Positions 54,741-64,000 of a stretch of DNA of 64,000 nucleotides are shown here, piece after piece. Within the stretch, counting starts at the first letter, position 1, and each line of letters opens with the position of its first letter. Source of the DNA: Zygnema cylindricum (Eukaryota > Streptophyta > Zygnematophyceae > Zygnematales > Zygnemataceae); the NCBI GenBank assembly GCA_037447655.1, contig JBBHKE010001952.1, positions 124,001-188,000 of the forward strand, read 5' to 3'. The notes beneath the pieces were generated by a model. It saw nothing but the letters and a program-made list of their open reading frames with translations, was not told the origin of the DNA and ran no database searches. The position numbers and the translations under genes were made by a program.

Positions 54741-57700
54741 TATAAAAGAAACTCATTTAATCTAGCATCTGAAATATAATTAACCGACTTATCTTTAACA
54801 TTCATATGAAGGGTTAATCTCTCAGGAGCCTTTCCTTTATTCGCTCGATTACTTCTCCTAACAACAACTTCTTCTTCAACATCATCATCTTTTTCACTCT
54901 TCTCACTAACAGATGGCAAACTACATTCACTTCTTTGTCTGCTAAGGGATCTTTCACTAGACTTAGAACTTTGACTTCCATTCTCACTTTTCAAGCTTTC
55001 AGAATCAAATTGGGAAGATTCAGATTTCTTACCAACTTTAATAGATTTCTTCTTTTTCAATGGAATTTCTTCATCCTCCTCTTCGTCACTTTCATCATCA
55101 ATTTTGAACTCCTCCAAATTGCTCTCTTCCTCAAAATCCAAACTTTCTTCTTTATCTTTTGTAAACTCCATTGCTTTCGCCAAATCTTCTTGAAACTCCA
55201 CATTCCTCGATTCGACAATTGTTCGAGTTGCGGGATTGAAAATCCTGTATTGACTTGAATTTTGACTATATCCAACAAAGATACCCGTCCATGATCTGGG
55301 ACTGAATTTTCCGGCTCGATATCTTTTCTCGATGTAGACAGTGGCTCGGCATCCCCAAATCCTCAAATGTCGAACAGATGGAATCTTGCCACTCCACAAT
55401 TCTTCAGGCGTCTTATCTCCAGAAACTGAAGTTAGTCTTCTGTTACAAATGTAATTTGCTGTAAGAACAGCTTCTCCCCAAAACCTCACACTATGTTTAG
55501 TGCTATGCAACATAGCTCCAACCATCTCTTGAAGTGTCCTATTCTTCCTCTCAGCAACTCCATTAGACTCACGTGAGTAGGCAGCCGTAAATTGCTGCTT
55601 AATACCTCTTTTCTGACAAAAACTTTTAAAAGCAACAAATTCTCCTCCATTATCTGATCTAACTGCTTTTAACTTTCTATCCATTTCCCTCTCAGCCATT
55701 ACAACAAATTCTCGAAACTTAAATAACGCTTCTGACTTATGCTTCAATAAATATACCCAACTCTTTCGACTATAATCATCCACAATTACAAAGATATATT
55801 TATGTCCTCCTAGACTTAATGGTTTGACGTCTCCACATAAGTCTACATGAACAAGCTCAAGAGGAGCACTAGCTCTATACTTCACATCTTTGACAGGATG
55901 AGACTTTCTAATCTGTTTTCCTTTGCTACAACCATTACAACCTTGAACTTTCTCTCCGAAAACACACTCTAATCCTCTTACTGCTCCACTTTTCATCATA
56001 TTTTTTATATTAGACTCTGAAGTATGACAAAGTCTATGATGCCATAAACTTAGATCTCCTCTTTCAAAACTTACAGCATTGACTGAAATTACTGAACTCT
56101 GATCTTTTTGTGGTCTAATCCATTTTAACTTACTTTGCATACAATCAGTTACATAACCTTCTCCAAATTGATTCCCTTCTCTATATTGGAAAATTATTCT
56201 TCCATTTTCAAATGAGATTACTCTACCACCATTCCTTTGTATCTGTGGAACACTAACAAGGTTTACAACTCCATCAGGAAAATACAAAATATTGTTCAAA
56301 TTCACTTTTCTTACAACAACTTGACCATTCATATTCTTAACAGGTAAATCTAATCTGACAGTTCCCACCGTATCTATTGGAACAACATGTCCACTAGCAA
56401 CCGTAATAGTCTTAGGAACTGTAAGCTTTCTCAAATCTGTAAACAAACTTAAATCACTGCAAACATGATGAGTTGCACCTGAATCAACTATCCAATCTTT
56501 ATAACTTTGACTCCCACATACGGAATTCGCAGAATTGATAGCAACATTTCCATTTTCTTTCATTATCATAGAAAAGTTTAGAGACTTATCGCCTTGATCG
56601 TCATGAAAATCTGAATAGTGGGTTTGATGTCCTCCTCCACGTGATTGTCCGAATCTTCCACGACCTCGTCCTCGATGTCCACCTCGATCTCTTCCTCTTT
56701 CCGAGTAGTAAGATGATCCTCCTCCATTTCGTTGAAAACACTGAGCACTAACATGTCCCCATTTCCGACAAATATTGCATTGCTTTTCCCTATCCGGACA
56801 GTTAGTAGCCATATGTCCTTCCTTATTACACTTATAACAAATAACATGATTTACATCACCTTGATCGCTATAACCTTTTCCAAATCCTGAATACTGAAAA
56901 TTGTTTCTACCCCCTCTTAATCTAAACCTTCCTCTACCTCCACGACCACGTACAGAATATACCTCAGACGTGTCAGTGAGGTTTACATTACTATTTCCAA
57001 ATCCTCTACTATCTTTCTCTTTACTCTTCTCTGCTCCTTTTAGAAGGTTAATAGCAAAATCAAAAGTGGGTTTCTCTGTAGATCTTATAACTTCTACTGT
57101 AACATCAAACTTAGATGGTAATCCATTCAGAAACACAAATACTTTTTCATCTTCAGGGGGAAACTTTCCTGCGCTATTCAACTGCTCTATCAAAACATTA
57201 AATCTTTTTAGAGCATCATCAATCGACTCATTACTTTTCATCCTAAACTGAATAAAGTCCTGAAATACATAATTAGACTTAGTTGCAAATCCCTTCTCAT
57301 ACAAATTTTGTAGATGGGTCCAACAAGCATGAGCCGTATCATGAGTTAACATATGTTCATGAACTGAACTACTACTACTCTGAAGTAATGCAGTCATAGC
57401 TGCCATATCTTTAGTATCCCACTTTTTCCTTCTTTTGCATCTAATGGTCTTTTCTCTTCTCCTGTAAGTATTTTCCACAATTTCTTTGGAGTAAAAGTTC
57501 CTTGAATATATCTCTTCCATACAGGATAATTATTTCCATTAAACATGATAGTCTTAGACGACACCTTATAATCTGACTCTTCATCTGAACTCGACTCATC
57601 ATCATCATAAAATGGTACTTTCATTTTGCCCTTTTTACTCTTCTTAGAACTCTCATCATCTGAATTGCCCCCAAAGGTACGAGTTTTACCGAAAGATTGT

Positions 57701-57861
57701 CCTTCTCTTTTTGCTTTTAGAAATTCGTAAAGTTCCTCCATAGTCGTTGGATCAAACTGAATTGTGAGACTCTCCTTCGCCATTGATAACTTCGCCGATT
57801 CTCCAACTCCAAAAGTGACTTCAGTGTCTTCTCTCTTTGCGGAGTATTCCTCCACCATCAC
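54738..57861 (-). CDS. Copia Gag, protease and integrase (element 4), one frameshift
   Basis: Gag starts at ATG 57861 (MMVEEYSAKRED, then TIQFDPTTMEELYEFLKAKR). The frame shifts by one base at a run of five A (about 57418-57432), after EEKRPLDAKEG, and continues in the 926-codon frame with KKWDTKDMAAMTALLQ. Two zinc knuckles follow, CYKCNKEGHMATNC and CNICRKWGHVSAQC. The protease is DWIVDSGATHHVCS. Integrase: WHHRLCHTSESNI ... CNGCSKGK zinc finger, catalytic VHVDLCG, AVRSDNGGEF and ESNGVAERKNRTLQ with about 35 residues between the second Asp and the Glu. The C-terminal domain has WTGIFVGYSQNSSQYRIFNP. An acidic hinge ends at LNEFLL-TAG. Confidence 0.85.
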
Positions 57862-57906
57862 TTATAAACTCTTAATCAATTCTTAACTCCAATCTAAATA
57901 AACACT

Positions 57907-57918
57907 GCTCCGATACCA
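57907..57918 (-). promoter_or_regulatory. Conventional primer binding site of element 4
   Basis: TGGTATCGGAGC on the minus strand, two bases inside the 5' LTR. It differs at one base from TGGTATCAGAGC, the complement of the 3' end of initiator tRNA-Met used by most plant copia elements. Confidence 0.8.
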
Positions 57919-57920
57919 AT

Positions 57921-58564
57921 TGATAGGAATAAGAGTCAATCGGAATGCGCTCACAAATACTTAAATGTCTCAATGCGGAAGCGATATTAAAATGAACTCA
58001 AACCTTACAACACATCAAAAGCGCATTTTCCAAGATAGAGAGAATTTAAATACTCAATAACATAAACTCATATTAACTCAATCCTTAAACATTACACTTC
58101 TCTTAAATCATTCCTCCTTAATTGACTCTTGATTGATTCCTAATTGTTATACAATCTAACTCACACAATGGCTTTATAACTTAGCCGTAGAAACAATCTA
58201 GAACATTAACTCTAGAAGTGTCTAAATGTACTTAGACGCAAATGTGGTACAAAACAAAATGAAACTACTAGAAACAAAACTGACAAAGTTCTGTACGACT
58301 AACTTAACTGACGCGAAACGAAACTACTAGACGTACGTCGCGCGAAACGAAACTTCCCGAAGTACTAATCTAGAAATCAAACGAAACAAAATAAATCAAA
58401 TCAAATCAAATCGTGTACACGCGAAACGTACACGCACGAAATACAAAATCAAACTATACGAAACAAGACCAAAATCTGCGGACAGACGCACGACTAAATC
58501 TGAACCACACTAACTACGAACTAACATTCCGTAGACGTAGATTCAAAAATTGTACGTACTAACA
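57921..58564 (-). repeat. 5' LTR of element 4
   Basis: 644 bp, TG...CA ends. The four differences I see from the other LTR are two adjacent to GCGCAT, one in CCGTAGAAWCAATC and one in GAAACAARACC. Confidence 0.93.
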
Positions 58565-58687
58565 GCGCCAATCTTTGTTGAGGAAGGTTTATTAGTGGCC
58601 CGACACAATGGAGCGAACTTCCAGTAAACGCTGCCAATAGACTTGTCCGTACATTTACTGGGACCTCCTAATGGAACTTCACCCTAA

Positions 58688-59068
58688 GAGCATTAAGTTT
58701 GTACTCTCGTTTTGCTTATATATGTATTTTCGTACACCTACGTACCTGATGAACAAGTGCCGTACTATGCATATTGGTCACACCAAATGCTAGGTGGGCA
58801 CACCAGATAAAAAGCTGTACAATAACGTAGGTACACGTGGCATCGCTTCAATTTTCAATGTTTTAGGGTGGAACTCCATAAGGCAAAAAATGATGTTGTT
58901 TACTGTAAAGCGTACCTTTCCGTACTAGGCCATATTGTTTTCTTTTATTTTATAAAACATGTTTAACGTAGATTCGTCAAAATTATCCAAACTTTTGGGC
59001 GACAACTTTGACCGTGCTATATGTGGTTTTCAAAGCAAACGCATTCCATACAGTGTTTGGATGGTGTC
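58688..59068. other. Intergenic with one isolated H3-type end
   Basis: TTAGGGTGGAACTCCATAAGG at 58863 resembles the left end of H3 elements. No right partner was found. No gene. Confidence 0.35.
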
Positions 59069-59076
59069 CTCAACTG

Positions 59077-59514
59077 TAGTGTTGTGTATCGGTAAGGTTT
59101 TGCCGATAACCGATATGGGGCTTTTTTCGGGTAGCCGATAATCGATATACCGGTACGGAGATATATGTACGAACCGTACAGATAAAAGTACGGCAAATCA
59201 TACACGTAAATCATAAATAAAAATAAAAGTACTGAAGTGCCTACCAATCAGATCCTTTGTACAGGCCGAAAGTACAGTAGCCGGCATAAGATATGTACGG
59301 CTTTAGTACGGCTCCAAATAAAAAGATGTACCTTTCACATCCGACGTTATGGCTTGTCCCTTTCTTCCTTGGGATCCACTGGAAGCCTGCCACGTGTAAT
59401 ACGGACAGAAAGTACAGAAAAGTACAAATATATCGGTAGCTCTGACCGTTCATAACTGCTAACTATCGGTATCGGTGTTATCGCTATAACTTTTTTTACC
59501 GATACACAACACTA
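59077..59514. mobile_element. hAT-type MITE, 438 bp
   Basis: Terminal inverted repeats TAGTGTTGTGTATCGGTAA (left) and its inverse TTACCGATACACAACACTA (right). They are flanked by a perfect 8-bp duplication CTCAACTG (59069-59076 and 59515-59522). An 8-bp duplication and TAG-starting ends are typical of hAT elements. No transposase is encoded. Confidence 0.85.
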
Positions 59515-59522
59515 CTCAACTG

Positions 59523-59998
59523 TTCTCCACGAGGACACCAGCCACACATTGGACGTGAACGATTGGTACACTTTGAAATAAAAGATGGGATCCAGCGGAC
59601 GAGCAGTTACAACCTAACAATTGGCAAAGGCCATGTGCCTTCGGACATGGATCTTTGTCGAATGATTGACGCTCCTTTTGCCATCCATCGACCTTCGCGG
59701 AAAGGACTGCGTTTAAAACATAATGGCGCAATTCATATAGTGATAAAGTATGCACGTACAGATGTTTTTTTTTTTCTACAAGTCTTAAATTTCGTTCGTC
59801 CGTACAAATACGACTGCCACATTTTGTACTTTTAAAATCTTTGACTATTCATCGTGTTTGAATAGGAACCTATGTGGTACTTTCGATGTACTTCTGTACG
59901 AAAAATCGAGCAGTTACCATACGGATTTGCACATTTGGTAAAAAAAAGCGAAGCACTATTAACTTCTAGCACAATACTAAAAGCAATGTTTAGTACTG
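59523..59998. other. Intergenic, no gene recognised
   Basis: Short overlapping frames on both strands (for example plus 59563-59835 and minus 59755-59516) without a known domain. Confidence 0.35.
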
Positions 59999-60000
59999 TA

Positions 60001-60560
60001 CATCGCCAATCGCTATTAGCGTTGTGTACTCTAATTCCGTCCCGCTTTTTTTTATTTTATTCTCCATTAGCGTAGTTCATTCTATTTTTTTCTTTACTCT
60101 ATTTAGGGTTAATTTTTTAGTACCGTACAAAATGGAAGTACGCCATTAGTTAATTAGTGTGGTGTACGGACAGTGTCAGACCGTACAAAATTGTACGTTT
60201 CTAGGTGAAAAAGTATAATTAATGAGTTTTAGTAGCCGCGGACGCATGAGAATGTGTGCTCTAAAAAGGGGGTCTAATCGGGTTGTCAAATATCACGTTC
60301 GCACATATTTGTCCAGCAACCACGTTTCGACTGTGTGAACGTACGATTTGTGTACGATTTGTAAGATTTTGTACGAATACCTATATTAGTGTAAGCATGT
60401 TTGCGACCGACATTTGTTTTTTTCAAAGATCCAAATTAGAATTATTAAACATTTAGAATATATGTTTTTTTTCAAAATTTTTAAATTCTTAATTAGCGTA
60501 AACCACGGTAATTTTTCATGTACGCTAAAGAAACTTCTACGCTAATAGCGATTGGCGGTG
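60001..60560. mobile_element. TIR element, family A, 560 bp
   Basis: Left end CATCGCCAATCGCTATTAGCG after TA (59999-60000). Right end CGCTAATAGCGATTGGCGGTG before TA (60561-60562). The first 21 bp pair almost perfectly. The interior has CCGTACAAAATTGTACG. Confidence 0.78.
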
Positions 60561-60562
60561 TA

Positions 60563-61538
60563 GCATCATAAAAGGCAAAGCGCTAGCATAAAAGACAAAG
60601 AACAACATAAATATTCAGATTTTTTTGTATCATCACTGGTTCTTTCCTTTAAACGTGAAAGCGTCTCTAATTTATGAGCCTTCCAAATATTTTCCCCGGT
60701 TTAACAACTGTGCTCGTCACATTCTGTCGCGACCCAACGAGTCAAAACTTGCCGGCAAATATGTTTTGACAGAGCGGTCCCCAAAGAACCTTGTTTGATG
60801 AACGATGCACAGAAATGGTCGGTGGGCTTCTTTAAATCCCTTCAATGTCTACCACGACCAAGATTTGGTGTAGCCGCAGCAAAATATGATCGAATCGAGG
60901 TGTCGCCTTCCGCGGTTTAAGAAATTAACTACAATACAGGTAAGGTTCGTTAGTTTTCTCGCCCGTGGTGTGCAGGGTGTGCAGGTCTCCTACACGAGGC
61001 GAAATGCGCCGAGACCTGCACACTTGCAAAATACCGCCCGGGTACCGCGGATTTTTAGGGTCATAGGGTTATTGGTTCGGGTTTTTTTTTATTAAAAAAA
61101 ACACTAATGAGAAAAAAACCCTAAACATATTTATACTTGCGACGCGCCGCGCGGCGCGAGGCGTCGTAAAGCGAAATTGGAGTGAAAGGAGTGCAGGGCG
61201 ACGTGGACCCCCTCACACGCGACCTTCACACCTAAAAACGCTCGAGCGCACGAGCGAGGGGTAGATCCGTGTCTCGCTAAAACAGTAAATTGCCAATTGG
61301 AGCGTCAACCCTAATCTACTTGTTTTGTCTTCACGTGGTCTATGATTCTCAAACAAAAAATCCTAGCAATAATTGTCGTGACTCAGATTTCCTGGGAAGC
61401 TTTCACGGAGCTGGAACCTGCCAAGTCACCAAAAACCGACAATATTAACTTTCCGCGACAAATCTACACCCAATCGTTTCATAGGTGGCGTGTGCTTCCC
61501 ACGCTTAAGCCACGTCACATCAGTATTGCAGCGTAGAC
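60563..61538. other. Intergenic with two palindromic sites
   Basis: An inverted repeat with perfect 13-bp arms, GTGTGCAGGTCTC ... GAGACCTGCACAC (about 60976-61023), and a perfect 16-bp palindrome CGCGCCGCGCGGCGCG near 61144-61159, just after TATTTATACTT. A telo-box-like AAACCCTAAAC lies near 61118. No coding gene was recognised. Confidence 0.45.
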
Positions 61539-61541
61539 TAA

Positions 61542-62312
61542 AGGTATGTCCCCATGTGCATAATTAAGGGTTTTTTTCTGTCGTTTTCCTGTAAAACTTA
61601 GCGCCGTACTGCCTAAGTTGCAACCGTACGAAGGAGTCGCAAATTTGTAGAGTACAATTTGCGTCATCCTCGAATTTAAGATGTATGAAAATTTGTCGTC
61701 TTGTGTTTTTCGACCCACTTCCACGACAAAAAACGTCATCTTCAACCTTACGTTTAAAACACATGTGTGTTTTAAAACTAGGTATTTTCCATAAACAAAT
61801 AGGAACATATATTCGCTCGTGTCGTAATTTTCGAAATTTTCATACGATTTACAAGGACAAAGAAAAGTACAAAATTCGCTCTGTTTTGTCCGTTTGCGTT
61901 CTAATACGACGAATAAAAGTACACATATGTTTGGTTTTGTCCGTTTTCGTCCAGTACGGATTTTCTTTTGCAGGGATCTTCAAATTCCGATGCCATTTCA
62001 CGTCGACCGGATAGGAGACGCAAAGGCAAAGCGCCTCTTCTTCAACCGTGAAACGGCACAGGCTGGAAGGCGGTACATCTACAATGTCACGGTAAATCAT
62101 GCGACGTCACAAGCAGTTCCAAAAAATAACGTGCGTCCACAGATTGTAGACGTTGACAACCGTCATAGGTATTGTCGACGTATACAATCGTCACAAGCGT
62201 AAGTTACGATTTCGTCCTTACAAACATAGGGACACTTGAAAACCGGGTCCGGCGGATCCGCGCTAAAATACAAAGTAAGTTCGCTAAGTTACAATTACAT
62301 GGGGACATACCT
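61542..62312 (-). mobile_element. Harbinger-like MITE, family H1, 771 bp
   Basis: Ends AGGTATGTCCCCATGTGCAT and, inverted, TTACATGGGGACATACCT, with TAA on both sides (61539-61541 and 62313-62315). It is the reverse-oriented counterpart of 15930-16711, including GGGTCCGGCGGATCCGCG near the right end. Confidence 0.82.
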
Positions 62313-62315
62313 TAA

Positions 62316-62573
62316 GTCTGCGAACACACACACCACTGACACGGCTGTTTGTCGCTTTCGGCTGAGCATTGACTCTGGGAGCAGTCTCCCCTACACTCGC
62401 ATGCCCAGTCACGCCCACATAATCATTTCGCGCGCGGAACCACAGATTCCATCACGTGATCCACCTACGACCAGAATCTTCCTCGATCTCTCCGACCGCA
62501 TACTTATCCGCTGTCCGATGCCCCCGAATCCGGCCAACAGGAACCGTCCCCGGTTTTCGGTTTTCGTCTCCGC
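62316..62573 (+). promoter_or_regulatory. Upstream region of the MYB gene
   Basis: Only about 260 bp separate the H1 element from the start codon. I see no clear TATA box. The stretch is GC-richer than the surrounding DNA, fitting a promoter or leader. The MITE therefore lies in the proximal upstream region. Confidence 0.35.
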
Positions 62574-63483
62574 ATGGCCTTGCCCTCGCGAGTGTCGCGG
62601 CGGCCGTGGACGCCGCAAGAAGACGCGCTGCTGCGGCGCGCGGTGGAGATGTACGGTCGACACGATTGGGTCCGTACTATTTCACACGTGCCAGAATTGG
62701 CCTCGAGGTCTCCGAAAAGCTGCCGGCGGCGATGGCTGCAGCACCTCGACCCGCAGGTCGGTGGACCGACCGGGGAAATAAAAATAGAATTAAATGGTAA
62801 AAATAAAAAAAACAGAAAAGCTGGGAAAAGACAAAAGAGAGAAAAGGAGAAATCCAATTGCGTGCGACTCGGGATAGGCTCAGAAGGTTTCTTTTTTTTT
62901 TTTTTTTTTTGGTGGTGCGCAGGTCTGCCGACGGCGATTTTGCGAACGCGAGAGCCGTACGGTCGCCCTGGGACACGTGCGGTACGGACCGAGCTGGGCA
63001 AGGATTGCGAAGGCTCTGCCAGGGAGGACAGATGGCGCCATACGGGTATGCCACGTGGCAGCGCGTGGGCTATGGAGTTCAGGGAGAGGGGAAGAAAGGA
63101 GAAGAGGGAGAGGAGGGGGGAGGAGTGGAGGGACTGAAAAAGGAGAGGAGGGGGGGGGGGAGGGTGAATATGGAAAAATGCGGGGAGAGGAGGGAGAGGA
63201 GAGGGAGGGGAGAGGGAGAGGGACAGGGAGAGGGAGAGGGAATGGGAGAGGAGAGGAGAGGCCGGTTTACCGTTGGCATGGAAGAATGATATGACGATGA
63301 TGAAATCTTTTGTCGTTTTTTGGAGCTTTTCATTTTTGGTAGGATGGCAGAATGGACCTTATACGTGACGCTGACAGTATTTGTCGTTTTATGTATTTTG
63401 TCTTCTTGTGGCAGAACCATTGGCACAGCTCCCTGCACAGGCGTTACGTGACAGTGCTCGGGAGGGTGCTGGAGGCGCCCACG
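62574..63483 (+). CDS. R2R3-MYB transcription factor, exons 1-3 (3' end outside the window)
   Basis: Exons 62574-62756, 62923-63045 and 63415-63483 join in phase 0 with GT/AG introns. Repeat R2 is in exon 1: RPWTPQEDALLRRAVEMYG, HDWVRTISHVPE and SCRRRWLQHLDPQ, with the three spaced Trp. Repeat R3 spans exons 2-3: VCRRRFCERESRTVALGHV, RYGPSWARIAKALPGRTDGA, then IR joined to NHWHSSLHRRY. Phe replaces the first Trp of R3, as usual in plants. R3 helix 1 lacks the common EED cluster (ERE here). The LxPQV...RRxF linker and GRTDxAI-NHW-SSL suggest a subgroup 22 / MYB1-like protein, with low confidence. It is expected to be nuclear and to bind MYB core sites. Exon 3 likely ends at a GTGAGG donor (63484); otherwise the frame runs to a stop at 63585. 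The ATG context is GCATGG. Confidence 0.82.
63046..63414 (+). repeat. MYB intron 2 with purine (GGGAGA) tract
   Basis: From about 63070 to 63260 the coding strand is nearly all purine, GGGGAGAGG-type units. It is the opposite strand bias from the introns of the oxidoreductase-like gene. The downstream intron begins with a similar tract (63484-63545). Confidence 0.75.
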
Positions 63484-64000
63484 GTGAGGAGGGGAGGGGG
63501 GAGGGAGGAGGGAGGCGGGGAGGGGAGGGATGGGGAGGGGGGGGTTTTTGAGATTTTGGGGTTTTTTTTATTTTTGGGTTTTTGAGATTTTTTGGTTTGA
63601 TTTTGGAGAAATTGTTGAGTTTGGGACATAAGAATAATTAATGAATTCCAGTTGGGGTTGAGACGCTAGTGGGAATTTAGGTTCTTTCCCAAATTTAAAT
63701 TTGAATGTGAACGTGGGATTGAATTTGAATTGGGAGTTTCGACGATTTTTTTGTTCAATTTCTGCTTTCAAATTTTTGTGTTTTACTTCTATTGTGAATG
63801 TGAACTTACTTGTGAAATTGAAATCAACCTTTGATTAAAAATTGTCTTTTTATCGTTGCTTTCTGCTACAAATCTTTAGGTTGTACTACTGATTTGAATG
63901 TGAAACTGAATTTAGGTTTAATGGGAATTCGAAATTGTATTTGAATCGAATAGGAAATTTGTCTTTTATGTTGTTTATTATAACGCAATTTTGGGGTACG

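Larger units (their letters stand above)
52499..58564 (-). mobile_element. Young Ty1/copia retrotransposon (element 4)
   Basis: Two 644-bp LTRs (52499-53142 and 57921-58564), TGATAGGAATAAG ... GTACGTACTAACA. I count four differences between them. The perfect 5-bp target duplication is GCGCC (52494-52498 and 58565-58569). The primer site TGGTATCGGAGC is at 57907-57918 (minus strand), two bases from the LTR. The polypurine tract is GAGAGGGGGAT beside the 3' LTR. Gag and pol are nearly complete but hold one frameshift and two in-frame stops. It inserted into the H3 MITE. Confidence 0.93.
51869..58684. mobile_element. Harbinger-like MITE (family H3) split by a copia insertion
   Basis: The left end AGGTGAAGTTCCATTAGAC follows TAA (51866-51868). 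The right end CCTAATGGAACTTCACCC precedes TAA (58685-58687). Removing the copia element (52499-58564) and one copy of its duplication leaves about 745 bp, the usual size of the other H elements here. No transposase is encoded. Isolated ends of the same type lie near 16883, 48954 and 58866. Confidence 0.7.

Noticed and set aside
54935-57251. Plus-strand frames over element 4
   Set aside because: They are shadows of the minus-strand gag-pol frame, which has clear catalytic motifs.
63079-63629. Ser/Pro-rich minus-strand frames over the MYB introns
   Set aside because: They are translations of the GGGAGA tracts in MYB introns.

Overview
This is land-plant nuclear DNA. It holds a chloroplast-type flavin/NAD(P) oxidoreductase-like gene in four exons at the left end and the start of an R2R3-MYB transcription factor gene at the right end. 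Everything between them is transposable elements and one large satellite array. I cannot name the species. Two degraded copies of a LINE-like reverse transcriptase family and the copia-type (half-tRNA) priming sites made me consider a non-flowering plant, but this is weak evidence.

Layout. 1-1100: intergenic with a TIR element. 1625-6639: oxidoreductase-like gene, four exons, 375 aa, with strongly pyrimidine-rich introns 1 and 2 and a small TIR element in intron 3. 6640-8400: no recognisable gene. 8400-14100: two LINE-like remnants separated by fragments of DNA-transposon derivatives. 14250-17030: three complete TIR elements. 17038-18273: a solo LTR with a perfect 5-bp target duplication. 18363-20506: two more TIR elements and short tandem repeats. 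20507-41861: a satellite array with a 40-bp monomer, invaded by a Ty1/copia element on the minus strand (23343-29508), a gag-only LTR element on the plus strand (29594-33387), a very short solo LTR (39334-39549) and a foldback element. 41862-46450: a decayed copia element at the right edge of the array. 46451-51868: TIR elements, another solo LTR and repeats. 51869-58684: a TIR element split by a very young Ty1/copia insertion (52499-58564, 644-bp LTRs, target duplication GCGCC). 58690-62315: a hAT-type MITE and two further TIR elements. 62574 to the end: MYB exons 1-3, with the 3' end outside the window.

Main biological result. Three copia elements and two solo LTRs belong to a group with one shared architecture. 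The Gag start codon lies inside the 5' LTR. The reading frame crosses the LTR end, and the first internal bases are a near-exact complement of the anticodon arm of plant initiator tRNA-Met, as in Drosophila copia, rather than of the tRNA 3' end. In the minus-strand element the pol frame also runs through the polypurine tract into the 3' LTR. The young element at 52499 is different: it has a conventional 3'-end tRNA primer site, and its pol frame carries one amber codon in the TMV-type leaky context TAG CAA TTA between integrase and reverse transcriptase.

How the parts relate. The two host genes are ordinary single genes. The rest is nested insertion. Retroelements entered the satellite, copia entered a Harbinger-like MITE, and defective copies (gag-only, or lacking the reverse transcriptase core) have similar LTR pairs, which suggests they were mobilised in trans. 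No rRNA, functional tRNA or CRISPR was recognised.
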